Part shown: one piece after another, positions 52,453 to 60,113 of the stretch
Layout of the letters: each line of letters begins with the position of its first letter
Numbering within the stretch: the first letter of the stretch is position 1
Source: Alphaproteobacteria bacterium
GTDB taxonomy: Bacteria > Pseudomonadota > Alphaproteobacteria > JAUHZC01
Assembly: GCA_023898725.1 (NCBI GenBank)
Contig: CP060236.1
Coordinates: 624,501-688,500, forward strand
DNA: 64,000 nt
Reading direction: 5' to 3'
Notes under the pieces: generated by a model
Database searches by the model: none
Told to the model about the DNA's origin: nothing
Seen by the model: the letters and a program-made list of their open reading frames with translations, nothing else
Made by a program: the position numbers and the translations under genes

Positions 52453-53859
52453 ATGTTTAAAAACCTACGTAATGGGGGGGTATTTAAACAATTTTTACTG
52501 ACAACTACCTTTGTCATAACAATTTCCTTTGTGGGTAAGCACCCAATTCACGCAAGTTCTGCTCCTTTGGCTGACGATGAAAATATCCTGCCAAGCATTG
52601 AAAACATTCAGCGCATGCGAACTACTCTCTTTGCCTTACCACCCTTGCAAACTAAGGAAGATGCATACGCGGAACTTGGAGACCCAAGTGGGCAAGAGGC
52701 TCTTGTTCAAAATTCATACAACTTGGTTACAAGTTTGGGGGTTAAGGTTGCCGTGGAATCAATTCCCGCGATCGTTCGAGCACTCCTGCGTGACCGCATG
52801 AAACTGGCGAGGGAGGCACATAAGCTTTTAAGTATGCTGGGTCAGGTTCAAGAGGAATCTGAGGCCCTTTGTGTCGAAGTTCGTGGGATTGCGGAGATGT
52901 TCCCTGAGCCTCAATCAACGGATTTTGCAAGCCCGACGCGCAGTATTGCCAGTATTGAGTCTACAGAAAGTGCAGACAGTGCTTCAGGAGAAAGAGGTGT
53001 CTCCAATATGCTGGGAGAGAATCGTCATGCGGCACAAAGAAATCTGCGTACACTCAAGGCTGTCGTTAGAAATATGTTGGATCGTATTCGATTTCTTGAT
53101 CAAGCATCAAGAGATCTTCAGAACAGTAGGCCATGGAATGAAGACACTGCAACACCACCAAGGCCTGGAGGAAATTCTATACTGCAAGGATCAGAAGAAT
53201 CCACCGATGACCCAACGTTACATGATCCTCTAGAAGGCATCACAATTGGTCTACGGACTTTCTTGGCAGATCATGCAATGGAAGTCTCCTCTGGTGATGA
53301 TCTGAAAAGTCTTATAACAGGGGTGACCACACTGTGCCGTTCGCAATGCCAAAAATCCACTGATCTTATGCAACAGGTTGTGGAAACGAAGAAGGTGCTA
53401 AAAGATTTTGAAGATATAGATGACACACACACACTGCTTAACCTAGCACGCAAAGCTGCCACCGTTTCTAAGACACAAAAGACCCTCCTAGCAGAAGAGC
53501 GCACGCGTTCGGACAATCTGCAGGCGCGCGTGACTGATTGCGAGGAAAGACTTGTGCGCCATGAGACGGCAGAGGCAAAAATACGGGATATTCTCGGTCT
53601 TTCGTCTGACATTTCGGCTGACTCTCTTGCCAAAAGGGTAGAAGAGAGCGTGCGTGAGCGTGAAGAGGCACAAAGGCGCCTTGCCTCTGCGTTAACAAAA
53701 GCCCAGGAGGACCTTGTGGCTGCCTTGCAAAGAAGTCAACAAGGTGTTGAACCAAGTTCACGTACTCCCCTTCTAGAATCATCTAGGGCTGATTTACCAT
53801 CTACTGATAACGAAGAGAGGGGTTCGGGAAACTCAGGCGGTTGTTGCTTGATTTCATAA
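52453..53859 (+). CDS. Secreted coiled-coil protein with C-terminal CaaX motif (candidate host-directed effector)
   Basis: 468 residues, not a family I recognise. The N-terminus (MFKNLRNGGVFKQF, a hydrophobic run to about residue 29, then PIHASS) is a Sec signal peptide with a plausible cut after Ala35. Residues 110-140 and 185-225 are charged helices; 315-430 is a long heptad-like coiled coil rich in Glu, Arg and Ala. The last 25 residues are Ser/Gly-rich and end Gly-Gly-Cys-Cys-Leu-Ile-Ser. Cys465-Leu-Ile-Ser is a canonical CaaX box with a farnesyl-type final Ser, and the preceding Cys464 could be palmitoylated. Bacteria lack protein prenyltransferases, so the motif would only act in a eukaryotic host. 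No clear Shine-Dalgarno is present, and a run of seven G lies 22 bases into the gene. Confidence 0.8.
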   Translation: MFKNLRNGGVFKQFLLTTTFVITISFVGKHPIHASSAPLADDENILPSIENIQRMRTTLFALPPLQTKEDAYAELGDPSGQEALVQNSYNLVTSLGVKVAVESIPAIVRALLRDRMKLAREAHKLLSMLGQVQEESEALCVEVRGIAEMFPEPQSTDFASPTRSIASIESTESADSASGERGVSNMLGENRHAAQRNLRTLKAVVRNMLDRIRFLDQASRDLQNSRPWNEDTATPPRPGGNSILQGSEESTDDPTLHDPLEGITIGLRTFLADHAMEVSSGDDLKSLITGVTTLCRSQCQKSTDLMQQVVETKKVLKDFEDIDDTHTLLNLARKAATVSKTQKTLLAEERTRSDNLQARVTDCEERLVRHETAEAKIRDILGLSSDISADSLAKRVEESVREREEAQRRLASALTKAQEDLVAALQRSQQGVEPSSRTPLLESSRADLPSTDNEERGSGNSGGCCLIS

Positions 53860-53882
53860 CAATTAATTGAAAGGAAGAAAAT

Positions 53883-54629
53883 ATGACTAAAAGATTAACG
53901 TGCTTGACGTTATGGGCAGCTATGTCGGCTGTGTCTCTATCGGCGGATAATGCTATTGCTCACCCATCGTCGTCACCTGCAGCAGCTGATTCAAAAAAGT
54001 GGTCCGTTTTGTTGAGTGTTGATTTGGCTGGAAAAAACCTAACAGTAAGAAACCGGATGCAATCGTCCACAACACCTGCCCCTTGGAGTAAAACGACAGA
54101 ATCAAAACGTGCGGTTCTTCCTGGCTTCACAGTGCAAGGGCATCTGAACATAGGCGAGAGTGGTGGCTACTTAGGCGCAGAAATTTCCTACTTGATTGGG
54201 GACTTAAAAGCACAATCCAACTCCCCTCATCTTCTATATGTGAATAAGAATCACGCGCTTCACCACAGAAGAATGTCGCATATGATCCAAACAGGCCTAA
54301 TTATTGGAAAGAGATTTGGTGATTCTGCTGTACACCTAAAGGCAGGCGTTGCTTTTGCAAAAGTTCGTCACAGGACATTCTTTGACCGTAATCAAGTTTC
54401 CAATCTTCATTATGACAAAAATGCGACGGGATATTATGTAGGGGTTGGCTACGTAAAGAACATTGCTCACAATTTTGCTGTGGGTATAGATTATGAATAT
54501 GCATTATATAGAACTGAGAAAAAAGCCTTTGATCATCCAGGGGCTGTGCGGGTTCTTAGAAACAAAGGAAACTTCAAAAGTCAGGCCACGATTGATACCT
54601 TGAAGTTGCGTTTCATTTACAAAATATAA
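53883..54629 (+). CDS. Outer-membrane beta-barrel protein
   Basis: 248 residues. A signal peptide (MTKRLTCLTLWAAMSAVSLS, then ADNAIA) is followed by alternating-residue strands with Gly and aromatic girdles, for example GFTVQGHLNIGESGGYLGAEIS-like segments (read in parts) and YYVGVGYVKNIAHNFAVGID. The last strand TLKLRFIYKI ends near a barrel closing position. It resembles small porin or OmpA-like barrels of about eight strands. AAGGAAG is 8 bases before the ATG. It lies 23 bases after the CaaX-ending gene and shares its terminator, so the two are probably one transcript. Confidence 0.82.
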   Translation: MTKRLTCLTLWAAMSAVSLSADNAIAHPSSSPAAADSKKWSVLLSVDLAGKNLTVRNRMQSSTTPAPWSKTTESKRAVLPGFTVQGHLNIGESGGYLGAEISYLIGDLKAQSNSPHLLYVNKNHALHHRRMSHMIQTGLIIGKRFGDSAVHLKAGVAFAKVRHRTFFDRNQVSNLHYDKNATGYYVGVGYVKNIAHNFAVGIDYEYALYRTEKKAFDHPGAVRVLRNKGNFKSQATIDTLKLRFIYKI

Positions 54630-54645
54630 CTACTTTGTTTGCTAA

Positions 54646-54673
54646 GAAAAAGCCCCATTTTTGGGGCTTTTTC
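54646..54673. terminator. Bidirectional terminator between the barrel gene and recR
   Basis: A perfect 12-bp stem (54646-54657 with 54662-54673) with a 4-base loop, flanked by A on the left and T on the right. It ends both the plus-strand accessory pair and the minus-strand dnaX-recR unit. Confidence 0.92.
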
Positions 54674-54685
54674 TATGTGCAAGAA

Positions 54686-55285
54686 TTAATCAGGTAACTT
54701 TTGCCGAGCATTGTATGCTGCGTGTAACGTTCCATCATCCAGATAATCCAACTCACCACCCATGGGCACACCTTGTGCAAGAGAACTCACATAAAGATTA
54801 AGCCCTTCGAGATGCCGGCGCACATACTGGGCTGTTATCTGACCGTCAAGTGTTGCGGGCAGAGCAAGCACAATTTCTGTAACACAAGGAGTCGCCCTCA
54901 AGCGATTTTTGAGAGACTCTAGGGTTAAGTTATCGGGTGTTACTCCATCAATGGCGGATAGCACGCCTCCTAAAACATGGTAGCGCCCTTTAAAAAAGTG
55001 AGCCCGTTCTAATGCCCATACGTCTGCAACATCCGTGACCACGCAAATAATATGATTGTCACGGTCTAGATTTGTACAGATGTGGCAACAATCGTTGCTG
55101 TCAAGGTTATGGCAAATCTTACAGTTCCGTAGCGTATCATGCACGGTTTGCATGCGGTTAATAAGGGGTTCTAAGATGGTTTCCCGGTGTTTCATCAAAT
55201 GTAAGGCAATGCGTCGCCCTGAACGGCTCCCCAGACCGGGAAGCTTAGCAAACATCTGAATAAGTTGGTCGATTTCTTTGGCCAT
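54686..55285 (-). CDS. recR: Recombination mediator protein RecR
   Basis: 199 residues. It has an N-terminal helix-hairpin-helix (LPGLGSRSGRRIALHLM), a four-cysteine zinc finger (CKICHNLDSNDCCHIC, near 57-72) and a Toprim domain (ICVVTDVADVWALE). RecR acts with RecO/RecF to load RecA at gaps. The Toprim segment normally has Glu after Val-Val; here it is Thr, an unusual change at a conserved acidic position. It follows the YbaB gene, the usual dnaX-ybaB-recR order. Confidence 0.95.
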   Translation of the reverse strand: MAKEIDQLIQMFAKLPGLGSRSGRRIALHLMKHRETILEPLINRMQTVHDTLRNCKICHNLDSNDCCHICTNLDRDNHIICVVTDVADVWALERAHFFKGRYHVLGGVLSAIDGVTPDNLTLESLKNRLRATPCVTEIVLALPATLDGQITAQYVRRHLEGLNLYVSSLAQGVPMGGELDYLDDGTLHAAYNARQKLPD

Positions 55286-55305
55286 TAGGGGGCTATCTCT
55301 TGCCT

Positions 55306-55629
55306 TTAGAAGGGTAAATGCATGCCATCGGGCAAATTGAGTCCTGCACCTGCTTTTTCCATTTCTTTATTTGCTGCTTCCTCAGCCTTTGCAAAGGCAT
55401 CGTTGTAAGCAGCAAGGATCAAATCCTCAAGGATTTCTCCTTCATCAGGCTTCAGAAGAGACGCGTCAATGGCAATGTGTTTCATAACACCTTTCCCGTT
55501 TACCGTGATGGACACAAGTCCAGCGCCTGATTCTCCTGTGGCCTGTATCTGTGTTACAGATTCTTGGGCTTTGGTAACTTGTTCCTGCATTTTTTGAGCT
55601 TGTTTCATAAATTGGGCAAAATTACGCAT
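55306..55629 (-). CDS. YbaB/EbfC family nucleoid-associated protein
   Basis: 107 residues from the ATG at 55629, which has AAGGA nine bases upstream; a TTG fifteen bases further upstream is also in frame. MRNFAQFMKQAQKMQEQVTK and the Gly-rich centre GLVSITVNGKGVMKHIAI match the family. YbaB forms tweezer-like dimers that bind DNA. It lies between dnaX and recR as in most bacteria. Confidence 0.95.
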   Translation of the reverse strand: MRNFAQFMKQAQKMQEQVTKAQESVTQIQATGESGAGLVSITVNGKGVMKHIAIDASLLKPDEGEILEDLILAAYNDAFAKAEEAANKEMEKAGAGLNLPDGMHLPF

Positions 55630-55647
55630 CGGCGATCCTTTCAATAA

Positions 55648-57357
55648 CTATGGGGTTGGTTTTACATCAACAACAGCAGCTCCGGGAAATATTTCCAGTG
55701 CCTGTGTTACAAGGGGATATTCTTCTGCTTTTTTTAATTTTTTGCCATGATCGTGGGCGTTGCGCTCTGCTGTTGTAGGGAAATCTTTCTGCATATCCTC
55801 TGTTTGTGGCTGCAGAGTAATATCCCATGGTGTACCAAGCGGAGCAAGAATAGCCTGAAGGCGTTTGACGAAGTCTTTGGGAACAGTGGGATCAACGGCA
55901 AGTACTAGTTTCCCGGGACCAGCATCGAGGCAGCGTACATGGTGTAATAAGTGAGAGTGGATTAGTGGCTCGCGTGCCTCTGAAACGTGTGCACACACAC
56001 GGTCAAAAATACTTGTATTAGCAGCCATAGGCTTGTTTTCTGGATATCTCTCATCGGCTTTCTGTAAGGAGGGAGAGGTGCGAGTTTTTTCCTTTGCTAA
56101 GGGTTCAGCCTGGCTTGTGAGAGGGATAGGAGAGGGTTGTGGTGTATGTTCGCGAGTGTCTTCTTCGGGGGCGAATTCCCTTGATGCTAATTCTCTTGGT
56201 GTAGGTAAGTTTGCCACATAACACAAACGAATAAAGGCCATCCGAGCAGCAGCAAGGGGAAGGAGGGCGCGGGCGATATCATCGTAACTCGTACGCACAA
56301 TATCCCAAAAACGGTTTAATCCATCAATGGTTACATGTGGAAGAACTTTTAGTGCCTGTTGCTGTAAGTCTTTTTCATGAATCCAATAGGTAATGTATTT
56401 ATCCCCAGCTGCTTTAGCTGTTGTAAGAATGTGTATAAACTCCATCAAATGCCGAAAAAGGCTTAAAAGATTTACCCCTTTTTCGTAATGATTATCAAGC
56501 TTCTCAAGGCTTATGGCAATTTCCCCCTTCATGAGATGAAAGGCAAGGTCAGCAATGTGCTGATGACTGGCAAGGCCAAGCATATGCTGCACCTCTTGGG
56601 CACCAAAACTGTTATTAGTTGTGTTTGCTACTTGATCCAAAATCGAAAGCCCATCACGGGCGGATCCCTCCGCGGCTTGAGCAATGAGCCTAAGCGCCGT
56701 TGAGTCCGTCGTGATTGATTCTTTTTCGCATACATTAGCAAAGAGCCCAATCAAATCGTCTTCCCGAAAGCGCTGAAGGTCAAAGCGCATGCATCGGGAT
56801 AAAATAGTTGCGGGAATTTTCTGTACTTCGGTCGTTGCAAAAAGGAACTTTACATGAGCAGGAGGCTCCTCCAGGGTTTTCAGCAGTGCGTTGAAGGCAC
56901 TTTTCGACAACATGTGCACTTCATCAATAATGAAAATTTTATAACGCCCCAAAACAGGTTTAAAGCGTGAGGAGTCAATGATTTCACGAATATCATCAAC
57001 GCCGGTTCGGCTAGCGGCGTCCATTTCAATAACATCGATATGTCTGTCTGACTCTATGGCCTTACAGTTCTCACAGACACCACAGGGGGTGAGCGTGGGT
57101 GCCTCCGCTTGGCTACAGTTGAGACAGCGTGCCAAAACACGGGCTGTCGTTGTTTTTCCTGTTCCACGAATGCCATGAAAAATGAACGCATGCCCCAATC
57201 GGCCATTAGTAAGAGCGTTAGTTAAAATGCGAACCAATATCGGCTGACCTTTGATATCCTCTAAGGTGCGCGGGCGATATTTGCGCGCAAAGACCTGATA
57301 GCTGGATAGTATATTTGACACAGTACGCTTATAACAAAACCTCTCAATTCTTACCAT
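55648..57357 (-). CDS. dnaX: DNA polymerase III subunit gamma/tau
   Basis: Clamp-loader ATPase of 569 residues. The Walker A motif GIRGTGKTTT starts at residue 62 and the sensor region has DEVHMLSKSAFNALLKTLEE. A zinc cluster is formed by cysteines 81, 92, 95 and 98. The C-terminal 200 residues are the less conserved tau part. A GTG at 57321 (SNILSSYQVFARKYRP) is an alternative start closer to the usual DnaX N-terminus. Confidence 0.96.
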   Translation of the reverse strand: MVRIERFCYKRTVSNILSSYQVFARKYRPRTLEDIKGQPILVRILTNALTNGRLGHAFIFHGIRGTGKTTTARVLARCLNCSQAEAPTLTPCGVCENCKAIESDRHIDVIEMDAASRTGVDDIREIIDSSRFKPVLGRYKIFIIDEVHMLSKSAFNALLKTLEEPPAHVKFLFATTEVQKIPATILSRCMRFDLQRFREDDLIGLFANVCEKESITTDSTALRLIAQAAEGSARDGLSILDQVANTTNNSFGAQEVQHMLGLASHQHIADLAFHLMKGEIAISLEKLDNHYEKGVNLLSLFRHLMEFIHILTTAKAAGDKYITYWIHEKDLQQQALKVLPHVTIDGLNRFWDIVRTSYDDIARALLPLAAARMAFIRLCYVANLPTPRELASREFAPEEDTREHTPQPSPIPLTSQAEPLAKEKTRTSPSLQKADERYPENKPMAANTSIFDRVCAHVSEAREPLIHSHLLHHVRCLDAGPGKLVLAVDPTVPKDFVKRLQAILAPLGTPWDITLQPQTEDMQKDFPTTAERNAHDHGKKLKKAEEYPLVTQALEIFPGAAVVDVKPTP

Positions 57358-57420
57358 AGGTATTTGCTAAGTGCCAGATGTAATCACAGAAGGTTGCGCG
57401 CGGGGTTGTTCGTGATTTAT

Positions 57421-57768
57421 TCAGATAATTTTGCCACCAACATACCCTATGATGACGGGATTGAGAACAAAACCAAGCATCGCGCGTGTTGTGCTTACAT
57501 GATACGCATAGTCGTATGCACGCCGCACAAAAAGAACCCAAGGTTTGGTGCAAACAATAAAACCAAGAGTGAAAGAAGTAAGAGCAGAAATTAATACCCC
57601 TAAATGGATCAATAAAGTTCCTCCGCTATTCATTAAAATGAATGAGTTTGGGTTACACCCATGAATCGCATGAAATGTTTGGAAAAATGCATACATGGCT
57701 AAGGCTATATTACAAAACCCCAAGAGTGTCCCCAAAGAAAGACAAATATAAACAAAAAATACACGCAA
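57421..57768 (-). CDS. Small hypothetical membrane protein
   Basis: 115 residues that I do not recognise. Three hydrophobic segments are visible at about 3-28, 46-72 and 95-113, separated by short polar loops (HAIHGCNPNS; KPWVLFVRRAYDYAYH), so it should be a three-helix inner-membrane protein. It precedes dnaX on the same strand by 63 bases and could be co-transcribed. Its upstream region is very AT-rich. The reading frame has sensible hydrophobic coding but no known motif. Confidence 0.55.
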   Translation of the reverse strand: MRVFFVYICLSLGTLLGFCNIALAMYAFFQTFHAIHGCNPNSFILMNSGGTLLIHLGVLISALTSFTLGFIVCTKPWVLFVRRAYDYAYHVSTTRAMLGFVLNPVIIGYVGGKII

Positions 57769-57930
57769 TAAAATAGAACCAAATCACTTTATTCAATAAT
57801 ATTGAAATATAATTACTTTATTGTTAAATAAATAAAATAATATTGAACTGTTTGATTTTTCTGTAGAAATTGGATAAAAAACACCACAGCTGTACACGTG
57901 CTAAGAAGACTGTTTCTTTATATATAAGAC

Positions 57931-57959
57931 TTGAATTATACTTGCGGACAGGCTAGATA
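57931..57959 (+). promoter_or_regulatory. Candidate promoter for a small RNA
   Basis: TTGAAT (57931-57936) and TAGATA (57954-57959) are separated by exactly 17 bases on the plus strand. The expected start, near 57966, coincides with the first base of the closing stem of the RNA described next. Confidence 0.5.
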
Positions 57960-57965
57960 AGGGGA

Positions 57966-58064
57966 GAAGGCTCGGTGTGGGTAGTCAAGGCGCTAATCCG
58001 GCGAGATTCGAAAGAAAGCACCCGTAACGTCACGCGCTAGGTCGTGTCGAGCCTTCACCTTTTT
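57966..58064 (+). ncRNA. Candidate structured small RNA, end-paired, antisense to the atpF 3' end
   Basis: A 9-bp perfect stem joins 57966-57974 to 58048-58056, enclosing 73 bases, and is followed by ACC and five T, as in an intrinsic terminator. Inside, GGCGC (near 57980) can pair with GCGCT (near 58035). The sequence is GC-rich within AT-rich surroundings. The last 35 bases overlap the end of atpF on the opposite strand. It lacks the conserved domain of SRP RNA and is not a tRNA. On the minus strand the same stem could end the atp mRNA, but no T tract follows there. Confidence 0.5.
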
Positions 58065-58587
58065 CATGCTTGTCCCTATTTTTCAGTTCTTTTCTCATGT
58101 GCGTGATCATGGCGTGTGTGTATTTTTTTTGAAAATCGAGCGTCTCTTTGGAATCATTCGTAAGTACCGAAGTCAGTTCTTCAATCAGCTTATCGGTGCC
58201 CGCTATAGCAACTATACGACGCTCGCGATCGAGTGTGCGATCGATAGATGCAATGGTGTGTTTCTGCCAATGGGCTCGTTGGGCAATGTTATGTGTTCGC
58301 ATATGATCAATTATCATTCGCGTTTCTGCGTCTTTGCGATCGATGATCTTTTGAACTTCCGCCTGCTTTTGTGCCAGTGTGTCTGTATGCGCGCGGGCAT
58401 TGTTTTTTCTCTCAGTGAGTGTTTGAAATGTTTCTGCTAGTGCGGATTGCTGGTTTGTAACCCCCTTGCGCACCCATGGCCAGGCTGTGCGCCACAAAAA
58501 CAGGCACGTAACTATAAAAGAGCAGACAATCCAAAATTCAGGCTTTTGTTGTGCAGAGATCATGAAAGAATCGTAAATAGGAATCAT
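58030..58587 (-). CDS. atpF: ATP synthase F0 subunit b
   Basis: 185 residues from the ATG at 58587, which overlaps the upstream stop in ATGA fashion; an in-frame start at 58602 lies inside the upstream gene. One N-terminal membrane helix (about 14-34) precedes a long charged coiled coil (ARAHTDTLAQKQAEVQKIID), the peripheral-stalk layout. It is the last gene of the F0 cluster. Confidence 0.88.
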   Translation of the reverse strand: MIPIYDSFMISAQQKPEFWIVCSFIVTCLFLWRTAWPWVRKGVTNQQSALAETFQTLTERKNNARAHTDTLAQKQAEVQKIIDRKDAETRMIIDHMRTHNIAQRAHWQKHTIASIDRTLDRERRIVAIAGTDKLIEELTSVLTNDSKETLDFQKKYTHAMITHMRKELKNRDKHEKGEGSTRPSA

Positions 58588-59021
58588 GCGCCTGTAATCC
58601 AAGATTTACAGATATGTTTATGAATATCATCCCGTACGCCGCTGAGATTTTTATCCATAGCTAGCGCTTCATTGCCAATCTTTTTCATCTCAAACCGCAG
58701 GCGTTTGCGTTCGTGCGCAAAGATTGCAGCCCGCGCCGAGATGTTTTCTTGACTAAGGGCGTGGCGTTCGTGAGAAAGAAGCTTCCGTAGTGCCTCCTTT
58801 GACTGCCGTGTGATCTCTGCAATAGCTGCAGCACGTGTGTGATTGCTAGCCTCAATTTTCTCTATGTCGTATATTTTTGCATTAATCGTGTTTTTACGGG
58901 TTTGGATAAGTGTAATGTATTGCGGTATCACAACACGATGCAGGGTAACAACGAGTACTAGCAGACTGACGAATAACCAAAACAATTGTGAGGAGTAGGT
59001 ACTAATATCCAGTTGTGGCAT
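58584..59021 (-). CDS. atpG: ATP synthase F0 subunit b' (second b-type subunit)
   Basis: 145 residues. The N-terminal helix SQLFWLFVSLLVLVVTLHRV-like (residues 11-30) precedes a charged helix (IEKIEASNHTRAAAIAEITR). Alphaproteobacteria carry two b-type subunits, b' preceding b, and this is the upstream one. It follows atpE after 15 bases. The symbol atpG is used for b' in some annotations and atpF' in others. Confidence 0.88.
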   Translation of the reverse strand: MPQLDISTYSSQLFWLFVSLLVLVVTLHRVVIPQYITLIQTRKNTINAKIYDIEKIEASNHTRAAAIAEITRQSKEALRKLLSHERHALSQENISARAAIFAHERKRLRFEMKKIGNEALAMDKNLSGVRDDIHKHICKSWITGA

Positions 59022-59036
59022 GGGTGTTCTCGTGTC

Positions 59037-59258
59037 TTACCGCAAGATCATGATTGCCAAAACGAATGCCAATAGAGCCACCACCTCAACAAGACCAGCC
59101 CCAACATATCCAATGGTTGCATATTTTTTTTCAGCACTGGGGTTTCGTGATAATGCTCCCAACCAAGCGGCAAAAATATTGCCAAGGCCAATACCTGCCC
59201 CGAGGGCGGCAAACATTGCAATGCCTGCGCCAATAAACTTTGCTGATGATGCGTCCAT
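59037..59258 (-). CDS. atpE: ATP synthase F0 subunit c
   Basis: 73 residues, a hairpin of two membrane helices. The glycine-rich first helix (GAGIAMFAALGAGIGLGNIF), polar loop Arg38-Asn39-Pro40 and essential Glu58 in the second helix are all present. No sodium-specific residue pattern is obvious, so a proton ring is expected. AAGGAG precedes the start. Confidence 0.97.
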   Translation of the reverse strand: MDASSAKFIGAGIAMFAALGAGIGLGNIFAAWLGALSRNPSAEKKYATIGYVGAGLVEVVALLAFVLAIMILR

Positions 59259-59299
59259 GTTAATCTCCTTATTAAATTTTCTACTTTAATTGCTAGGTC

Positions 59300-60025
59300 T
59301 TAATGCATCTCTCTTGCGTCATGAATGTATACACACGAAAGAATAGTAAAGATATATGCCTGCAAGCATGCCACAAAAATCTCGAATAACATAAACAATA
59401 CGTTGAAAAACATGGGAATAATGCCAACAAGCCCTAAGCCTACAGAAAATCCTGCAAAAATTTTTAAAACAATGTGTCCAGCAAACATGTTTGCAAAAAG
59501 GCGAACCCCAAGGCTAATGGGCCGAAACATATAGGAAATAACTTCAATGGGAATAATAATGGGAGCAATCACAAGGGGGACACCACTTGGCATAAAGCGT
59601 TTGAAAAACCTGAATCCATGCCGCATAAGTCCCAAGCCTGTCGCTACAATAAACATGAAGATAGCCAGCGCAAGTGTGACGACAAATTGGCTGGTGACCG
59701 TGTAGGAAAAAGGGACAATACCCAGAAGATTAATCGTTGCAATAAAAAAGAAAAAACCAAAAACAAGAGGAGCAAGGCGTGTGCTTTGCGCCCCTATGAT
59801 ATCGTCTGTGAGGTTCTTTGCAAATCCGAGAATTGCTTCGACAACATACTGAAAAAGAGATGGTGACGTTACAGCCGCTGAGGATAGCCCTGTAATCAAG
59901 ACGCCCAGGATGAGACTTACCCCGATAAGCATAAAAAGGCTCGCATTCGTGAAGGATATATCTACACCCCAAAAGCTAATGGGGTAGATTACCTGAATCA
60001 AAAATTGGTGTAAGGGATCAGACAT
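59300..60025 (-). CDS. atpB: ATP synthase F0 subunit a
   Basis: 241 residues, five or more membrane helices, forming the proton half-channels. The essential arginine lies in SLGVRLFANMFAGHIVLK near residue 170. First gene of the cluster here; atpI, which often precedes it, is absent. The F1 genes are not in the window, as expected from the split F0/F1 arrangement of alphaproteobacteria. Confidence 0.97.
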   Translation of the reverse strand: MSDPLHQFLIQVIYPISFWGVDISFTNASLFMLIGVSLILGVLITGLSSAAVTSPSLFQYVVEAILGFAKNLTDDIIGAQSTRLAPLVFGFFFFIATINLLGIVPFSYTVTSQFVVTLALAIFMFIVATGLGLMRHGFRFFKRFMPSGVPLVIAPIIIPIEVISYMFRPISLGVRLFANMFAGHIVLKIFAGFSVGLGLVGIIPMFFNVLFMLFEIFVACLQAYIFTILSCVYIHDAREMH

Positions 60026-60113
60026 AAAGTGATACTATAAGAGAAATTACGGAAACTCAAAGGAAAATTCTATTCTTTGATTTCAAAACACCAAGAAAGT
60101 TTTACTTTTTATA

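Noticed and set aside
55725..55742. Programmed frameshift site in dnaX at an A-rich run.
   Set aside because: The run is about 25 codons from the end of the gene, so slippage there could not make a gamma-like short product.
57966..58064. SRP 4.5S RNA for the end-paired small RNA.
   Set aside because: A stretch loosely like GAAAG...AGCACC is present, but the conserved GUCAGG and AGCAGC arms at the right spacing around a GGAA loop are missing.
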